Below are positions 57,701 to 64,000 of a DNA stretch of 64,000 bases, in pieces. This DNA comes from Emmonsiellopsis sp. PD_33 (lineage: Eukaryota > Ascomycota > Eurotiomycetes > Onygenales > Ajellomycetaceae). Within the stretch, counting starts at the first letter, position 1, and each line of letters opens with the position of its first letter. Under the pieces are notes generated by a model, which did no database searches, was not told where the DNA came from, and saw nothing but the letters and a program-made list of their open reading frames with translations. The stretch spans positions 1 to 64,000 of the forward strand of contig JANTQF010000117.1 in NCBI GenBank assembly GCA_032988165.1, read 5' to 3'. The position numbers were made by a program, and so were the translations under genes.

Positions 57701-59734
57701 CGCCCCCCAGACTCCAGTGCCTTGAACTCGGTTTCTCCAAGTACCTCCGCACTTTGAACCGTCACGTGGAAATGATAATCGTCAGCAGGCTTTTTTAATA
57801 CGCAGTATTCAAGCCGTTCTGTGTGGTGAAATGAGATCTAAATGGTTCCCGCTCTGTCGGGAGCGAGAGAACCTAGGTTGGGCTTGCTCTGGCCCCCATT
57901 TAGCTCCGTGCTCTGCAGGCAGTTATGGACAGGTTTCTTTTCCCCTCACTCCGATTCATCAGTGCTGTCAATATCCCTCTTCTCGTTCATGTACGCGGCG
58001 AATCTTCTGATCTAGCATCTGACTATCAATTGACGATACTCTTTTCGACTGTTGAGCGTGGACGGGGCTGAGGATGAGCGTGATAATATTTCCTTTTTTC
58101 CCTAACGGTCGGGAAGTCCCATTAGGAGAGGCGGAAAGTGGCAGGTCTGTTGAGCCTTTAGAATTGCTAGCGACTGCCGGAGCGGACGGGATAACACATT
58201 AACGGGCGGGGAGAAATAGAAAAGAAACCCGGGTGGTCAACGGCAGCGCGGCGTTTGAGCAGAAGAAGAAAAGAAAAGAAAAAGGCCTGCCAGTGGTCCT
58301 TGCTCCCAGATCATTTCCCGCCAGTAGGAACAATTTAACTATTTCGCGGGGAGTGTTTTATGATCTGCGCCATACCCACAACACGCCTACTTCTTCTTCG
58401 AGGCGAAAAGTTAGATTGGATCGACCCTTAGACTTTGCACTAGGAAACGAAATCGTACCTGAGGTCTCCCCTGTAACCTGTTCATGATGTGGCGGAGACC
58501 GTGCCAGAAAGGACGGGCGAATCAGTCTGCTGACCGCCGGTAGGAGCTTGGCCGCTGGGTGGTCGATAGAGGCAGTTCTGTACCAGGTTCCTTCTCCGTA
58601 CTCTATGATGCACGAGAATTCCTAGAATAGCTTCAACTCGACCGAAAGTAACCCAACGTCGCATGCATTAGGCGGATTGTGCCATCAATATTTGGAGGCA
58701 GGGAACGTAAGAAACAGGAAGGGGTGGGGTCAAGTGGTTCTCCATCCGCACCGCTCAGGGAGAGGTAATTGCATGCATATGTTCATCTGTTTGCTTGCTT
58801 ACCGGAATCCTGACGAATAGAAAGTACGGAGTAGGCAAAACTAACTGGAGGGTCAACCTGTCAGGTTATCGAAATATGATCTGACGCCCAAAACTGAACG
58901 GCACAGGCTGTCATGGTATGATTGGTATCTGGCACATCAATGATAACAGTTCCGGGTTCATTTTTGGCATTTCATACATAATGCTAGTGTATCGTTCCTA
59001 ACTTACATATCTAACTCCAGGAACTATTCATATCAAGGGACCTACATACGTCAGGGTTTCCATATCCTTCTGGGTGGCAGTGGGTGGTGACATACGAGGC
59101 AAAATCGACAGGCTGGGGGTTATTGATGGCGAAGCCACTATCCGTAAGTAGCCCCTAAATTCTAATGAGAGGTGGCAGGCGTTGAAAAACTTTAAAAGAC
59201 GGCAAACCTGTTTTTTGACGAGCTCTCGACACACTAAGATCTTGATACCGTATTGCCAGTGTGCACAGGCTTTTCCTCGGCGGCTGGGATTGATGCCACC
59301 GCGAAGACGGGATCCCGGTTAGCGGGGAGACGCAAGTTGAATAGAGATTGGGGCACATTGTGAACTATTGACTCCAACTGCAGGATTTGCAAGTATGTCA
59401 GCCTGCTTCAATCTGGGGAGAAAAGGGTTCCTCATCGAGATGCCATGTATGTACTCCGTACGCAATGTTACTTTGCCTCCGCCCCAGAATAGAACACCCT
59501 CACAGGTAGTAATTATGATGGGGGTTTCTGAACATCGTAATCGTAACTTTTATATTAGTTTCAGCAACCTCGTACGAACAGTCCAACTCTCCACAGCCAG
59601 CCCCCTTTCCCCGCGGAAAGCGCAGACTTCGCCCCGGTCTTCGCCATAACCTTGATCCGGCAACCCTGAAGAAGCCCCCCGCAATGTGAATTGTGATTCG
59701 AGTCATTAGACTGTTGGCTGGAGGGCGTTTCCTG
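54701..59734. other. 5-kb upstream region of the HMG-box gene, no recognised gene
   Basis: G- and purine-rich stretches at about 55200-55330 and 55850-56300 flank T-rich segments. All open frames are short and without motifs on both strands. A long promoter or leader, or noncoding transcripts, would fit. No mobile-element sequence is recognised. Confidence 0.4.
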
Positions 59735-60075
59735 CGCCTCCCGAGCGGCGATTGGCCCGGTTGGCGAGGGAGGCGGGAAAGGACGACAGATCCAGCCCCC
59801 ACCTGGCGCGCGCTAAGCCTGTTCTGGCCGTGCCGTCTTGCTCCCAGGCTGTTGTAACTTGTCGACGACGGACGGCGTAAGTGGCTGTATCGACCGGTAC
59901 TAGTATTCCTCAATGTGACATCTGTCGTCCAAACTCAGGGATGGAGGCGCTGACCCAGAGCGTCGGGTCGGCTCGCGGCCCCTGATTGGCCGGTGGGCAC
60001 AGCGGGCCCGCTAGGCCGCTCTGCGACTAGGCGGGTGGACCCTTGCTCCGATGCGGCTTAGCGCGGCTAGGCAGG
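59735..60075. promoter_or_regulatory. GC-rich CCAAT-containing island without a recognised gene
   Basis: This segment is distinctly GC-rich compared with its flanks and carries ATTGG at 59751-59755 and CTGATTGGCC near 59983. The same CTGATTGG inside GC-rich DNA occurs upstream of cpcA (16989) and upstream of the PH-domain gene (38952). By analogy it looks like a promoter, yet no gene is recognised on either side. It could drive a noncoding or very small coding transcript. Confidence 0.35.
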
Positions 60076-63000
60076 GTCTGTCACCACTTAGGTAATCCTC
60101 CCGCACATCAGAAATCTCAGACATCAGACCTCCATCCATCCATCCAGTCAATGAGATGAGATGAGATGCTGAAGGTGCAGTGCGGCGTCTTGGATGGTGC
60201 TGGCTGTCCAGCTGGAGATGCATTGAAAATCAATGCTTGTTGGCCTGCTCGATGCACTCCAGATCACCACACAATGGATCATCAATGTGTCTGTGCCGTG
60301 GATTGTCTGTTAGATTTCCCCCTTCCGAATCGCCGACCTTTTCAGCCGTTTTAATCCTGGCTTGCCTCGTACCTACATACCGTTGCGTCATTTCGCAGGC
60401 AACCAGGAACTTGTTTTTCTGGGGAGGAGGGCGAGACTTTACGATCATCTTTTGCTCTTTTGCGTGCATTAACAACACAAAATCCCTCTTGCGACTGACT
60501 CATATATTATTGGAGGTGGCTGGCTCTGCGTATGCTAATCATAGCACCGTCTCACACCGTGCAGCTCCTTGCCCTAATGATTTTCTGTTGTTTCCCCAGG
60601 ATCCACGGTGCCTTGCCAATCCCGGTCTGCGAACGCCAATGTACCACTCTCTACGCAAACTCTGTTTATGCCCTAGGGGATTTTGGCTCCTGTCTATTAT
60701 TTTTACCCCGATCCAAAGGTGATTTAACTTCGGCAAATATAATGTATGGTCCCAGGCGGCCCAAAAAGGGAACAATATGTCAAGAAACCCGGATGAGCAA
60801 AGAGCACAGCATAGCTGTTTCCGCGCCGTTTGAGCCCTTTCCAAGTTCTTCCAAAGCCACAGTACCACTTCATCGTTGGCAAGCTTGAGCGGCTGTTAAT
60901 TAATATGCAAAGCTCTTCCTACGGATTGAGCTTCCGCCTTCAAAATTCCGACAACTCCGCCATAAGAATGTACTTTTCCATCCCCGGGAATAAAAGCAAA
61001 ATCCGCTGAAGTTAAATTATTAGGCACAGGAAGAATTTCATGGAAAATAAAAAAGCCACCAAAACTCTCTCAAGGATATATGCGTTGTGTACCGCCGCGT
61101 ATGGCTGGTTTACTGGGCATTGACAAAAGCGGCCGATTCCACACGATTTCACCGATTGTCATTGGCTGCGAGGGGATTTTGCTGCTATCCAAAGTATGGT
61201 TCTGAGCTACGTTGGAGCTACGATGGAGAGATTAAATTGCACTATCAAAAGTCTTTTCAGCTGCGCCAAGAGGGACCTGGCTCGTGGCGGAACTGCCTAT
61301 GACGATAGCCGATATGCTGGACTCGAGATTTTCCTCACTGACGACTACTCGAAGGGCATCCTGGCAAGAATATGCTCAGCTAACCGAGAGATACTCATGG
61401 CTCTGAGTAACCGACCAGCTGATGACCCTGGCAAGGTTGATGAAAAGCAATACCCCAACATGAAACCAGAGCTCTTTAAAAAAAAATTGAAAATGAAGCA
61501 ATAAGGCAAAACTTGTGGACAGCATATAAGCGTCGATTTACTCAGGATGAACGCCTTGTCCCCATCCAGTTGAAGAGAGCAAACTACCAACGCTGTTTGA
61601 TCGTACATACCACGATAAAGTTCATCAACTTCACATTAAGCTATGTATGTGCTTACCCCGGCTGCTGGGTTTCAAGCTCTTCAGATAAACAGCAAGACAT
61701 TGCAAATAATGGAGGCGACGGAGCTTGTTATTACTGTCGCACAAACCTGCGTCTCGGGGTCAGAGCCACAACCAGCCCTCCTCGAACCCCACTCTCTACC
61801 GGCTTAATTTGGCAAGACCTTTCTTTATCCGGCGAAATAGCTTCATCATGGAAGCACCCTGTTACATACGTGCCTCGATAGCTCCACGCTGCGTTTGCAT
61901 ACCCACTTATTGACCAACTAGCTGACCCCTGCTATCATCAACTTCTCAGCTTCCCAGATACCACGGCGATGGGGCACCATCCAGGCCCAAAATTTTCACA
62001 AAATGGCCTGATCATCCAACACGATGGCCAATGATTCGCGAATGATGGCTTATTTTCTCTTCCTCCGCACGCAATATCCCTTATGGCCCCACACAACTGC
62101 ATCTGAATAGTTACGCATGAAGGAGGGAAGGTGAGACATCCTCACGCACTGACGTTCTTCTCTCGGTTGTTTTTTCGGGTTTCCGCCCCCAATAGGCCGC
62201 GACTTTACGGGTTCAAACCGCGCATAGTAAGCCATCACTGAGGAGATGAATCTCAGGTCCATATCCTTCATCTTTAATCCTCACTCCTCGCATACCGGGT
62301 TCACCCAAGCAGAACGATCGCAAAATGCCCAGCCTGATTTCCCCTGTATGTTGGCAGTAATAGTTACTAGTAGTTACTGTAGCCGATCCTGGCTGATTGA
62401 ACTGGCAAACCCAATCTCGGCACTTGTATGGAGTTACTATGTACGCTTTTCCTGTCCTCAACGACGAACGACCTCGTAAAATCCCACCACACCAAGGAGT
62501 GGGCAATTAGTTATGGGCAATGCTCACTCACTCAGAAACGCCCATTTCCGGCTTAAATCTTCCAACAAAACTTGCACTCTTAAGACAAAAATCCCGCATT
62601 AACATGGCCCCCCACAGCGAGTGATAGCATCATCTAGGGTTTAGTAGACATTTCCAAGCCGAGCTGGTCCTACCAAATCCGATATACCATTTATTTATTT
62701 ACTTACTTATTCCATCGCCAGAATCTATTAAGCCGATGTTAAGCACACACAGCGCTCCGATTTTCGGCGATTTGGTGATGTTAGTTTTTACTACGTTTGC
62801 TTTTAACCCCAACAACACACGCTTGTGTCGGGTGTGTAAGACAGTACGGAGTAGTAGGTAGAGAGCGGATTAAAATGTTGAGTAAATTATGAATCACCCA
62901 ACCATTCATCTATCCATCCATCCAGCGGATAGCTTGATTGCGTGCTTTTGCTACTCACCATTTGTTTACTTGAGTAGGTCATATGATGACGACATACATA

Positions 63001-64000
63001 TATAAACAGGCGGCTGCTAAGAGACCCAGTGTGTTGGTAAAAGCGATGGATATGCATAGCAAACCACATTATTGACGTGTCCTCGACTCCCTGCTATCAT
63101 TGTAGTCCTCTTCTAAAATGTGATTTCCTTCGATATGTATCCGCAAGGCCTCCCAGCCTCATCATATTGGTTGATCGTGGCGCGGGGGGGATATTGCATA
63201 ACTAACCCCATTGAATAGATTACACAAAAATCCCGTATGAAACATCTGTCAATATTGATATATATATAGTCCCAGATATATTCCCACGGCAACATTTTTG
63301 CCCTTTCCGAATCAATTGAAATTCCGAGTAACTAACCCATTTACTGCACATGCAACAATGGGGAAATGATTATGTGTATTGAGCAACAAAACAGCATCCA
63401 TCCATCTATGGATTCCAAATTCAAGGGAGATTTTTGTAACTATTTCCATGAGTTACGTCAGTGTAAGAAGATACATGTAGTGCCACATAATAACTAATCA
63501 CCTGCCTATGTATGTATAACACCTACGCGAAAAATAGACCTGGGTATGTAGCTACATAGCAAACCAGTTACTCCGGTAAAAAAGCCCTCTCTCTCCTCTC
63601 TTACTCAATTTTGCGCTTAATCGATCTCCGATGAAGTTCAAGTTTTCTTCTCATATCTGCAGAAATATTATTTCGCTTTAAAGAAATAGAATTGTCTAGA
63701 TTTTCTGATCAACGAGTAGTATGTATCATCATTCCATCCAAACGCCTCAAAAATCCCAACTCCTGTAGGTCCATGTATGCACAATGTATCTACTACATCT
63801 TTCGGGAGCGGGTTGGGTGCGGGGGAAAGGTCGTACCATGTACACACAGAGGAATGTACGCCCTGCCCGTTGGTGCTGGAATACAGGGTCGCATGTACGA
63901 ACGTATGATATTTTTATATATAGTAGTATTTCAGGTCAAATTAGTAGGAGAGGCCTGGACTTTGGGATTTTCTGGTCGTCAATAGACCCGGGGTATGTAA
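60076..64000. other. right-end region without a recognised gene
   Basis: An ATG frame of 102 codons at 61196-61504 (+) and frames at 60532-60888 and 61513-61881 (+) have no recognised motif. A TGACTCA lies at 60497-60503. TTTA, ACTT and CATCCATC simple repeats occur at about 62690-62710 and 62908-62925. Genes starting outside the window may reach in, but none can be shown. Confidence 0.35.

Noticed and set aside
61196..61504. 102-codon ATG frame and neighbours at 60.5-61.9 kb
   Set aside because: No motif, no convincing introns, and frames fragmented by stops. Not enough to call a gene.
62200..62225. tRNA B-box-like GGGTTCAAACC
   Set aside because: The flanks do not form the five-base T-stem and no A box or acceptor stem fits at the right distance.

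Overview
The window is nuclear DNA of a filamentous ascomycete (Pezizomycotina). Most genes are broken by short introns of about 50-80 nt with GT...CTAAC...AG signals, and gene content is eukaryotic: mitochondrial carriers, GINS, C6 zinc-cluster and bZIP regulators. A cpcA/cpc-1 regulator, a fungal mitochondrial transhydrogenase and a Vsb1-type SulP transporter together suggest Eurotiomycetes, probably Onygenales. The order-level placement is inference from remembered family resemblance, not from a search.

Layout. 0.3-5.1 kb: a C6 transcription factor (+), a Hem25-type mitochondrial glycine carrier (-) and a small Rossmann NAD(P)-binding protein (+). 5.1-8.5 kb: no recognised gene. 8.5-13.3 kb: a small uncharacterised protein (+), a 2-oxoglutarate/Fe(II) oxygenase (-) and a secreted SGNH esterase (+). 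15.2-17.3 kb: the cross-pathway control regulator CpcA (-), with two upstream ORFs and a 216-codon in-frame extension that has no AUG. 19.1 kb: a 67-residue basic protein (+). 20.5-23.3 kb: a 3 x 68 bp minisatellite, then an EF-hand MscS-type channel (-). 26.3-30.6 kb: a 19-exon proton-translocating transhydrogenase containing a 4-nt microexon (+). 30.6-36.1 kb: gene-poor. 36.1-37.2 kb: an unknown 305-residue protein (-). 39.4-44.0 kb: a PH-domain Lys/Glu/Ala-rich protein (+) and a GNAT acetyltransferase (+). 44.6-48.3 kb: a Vsb1-like vacuolar transporter (-). 50.8-51.7 kb: the GINS subunit Psf1 (-). 53.0-54.7 kb: a Ste11/FMF-1-like HMG-box regulator (-). 54.7-64 kb: more than 9 kb with no recognisable gene.

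How genes relate. There is no obvious cluster; most genes are housekeeping or regulatory and independently promoted. A possible functional link (inference) is amino-acid homeostasis: CpcA responds to amino-acid starvation and the Vsb1-like protein would store basic amino acids in the vacuole. Three mitochondrial functions are present: the glycine carrier for heme synthesis, the transhydrogenase, and possibly the small basic protein.

The strongest special signal is the cpcA leader. The main reading frame stays open for 220 codons upstream of the first in-frame AUG. It looks protein-like and can begin at an AUA in near-ideal context, placed between uORF1 and uORF2. Exon coordinates were assembled by hand from splice consensus, phase and protein continuity. 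No alignment or RNA data were available.
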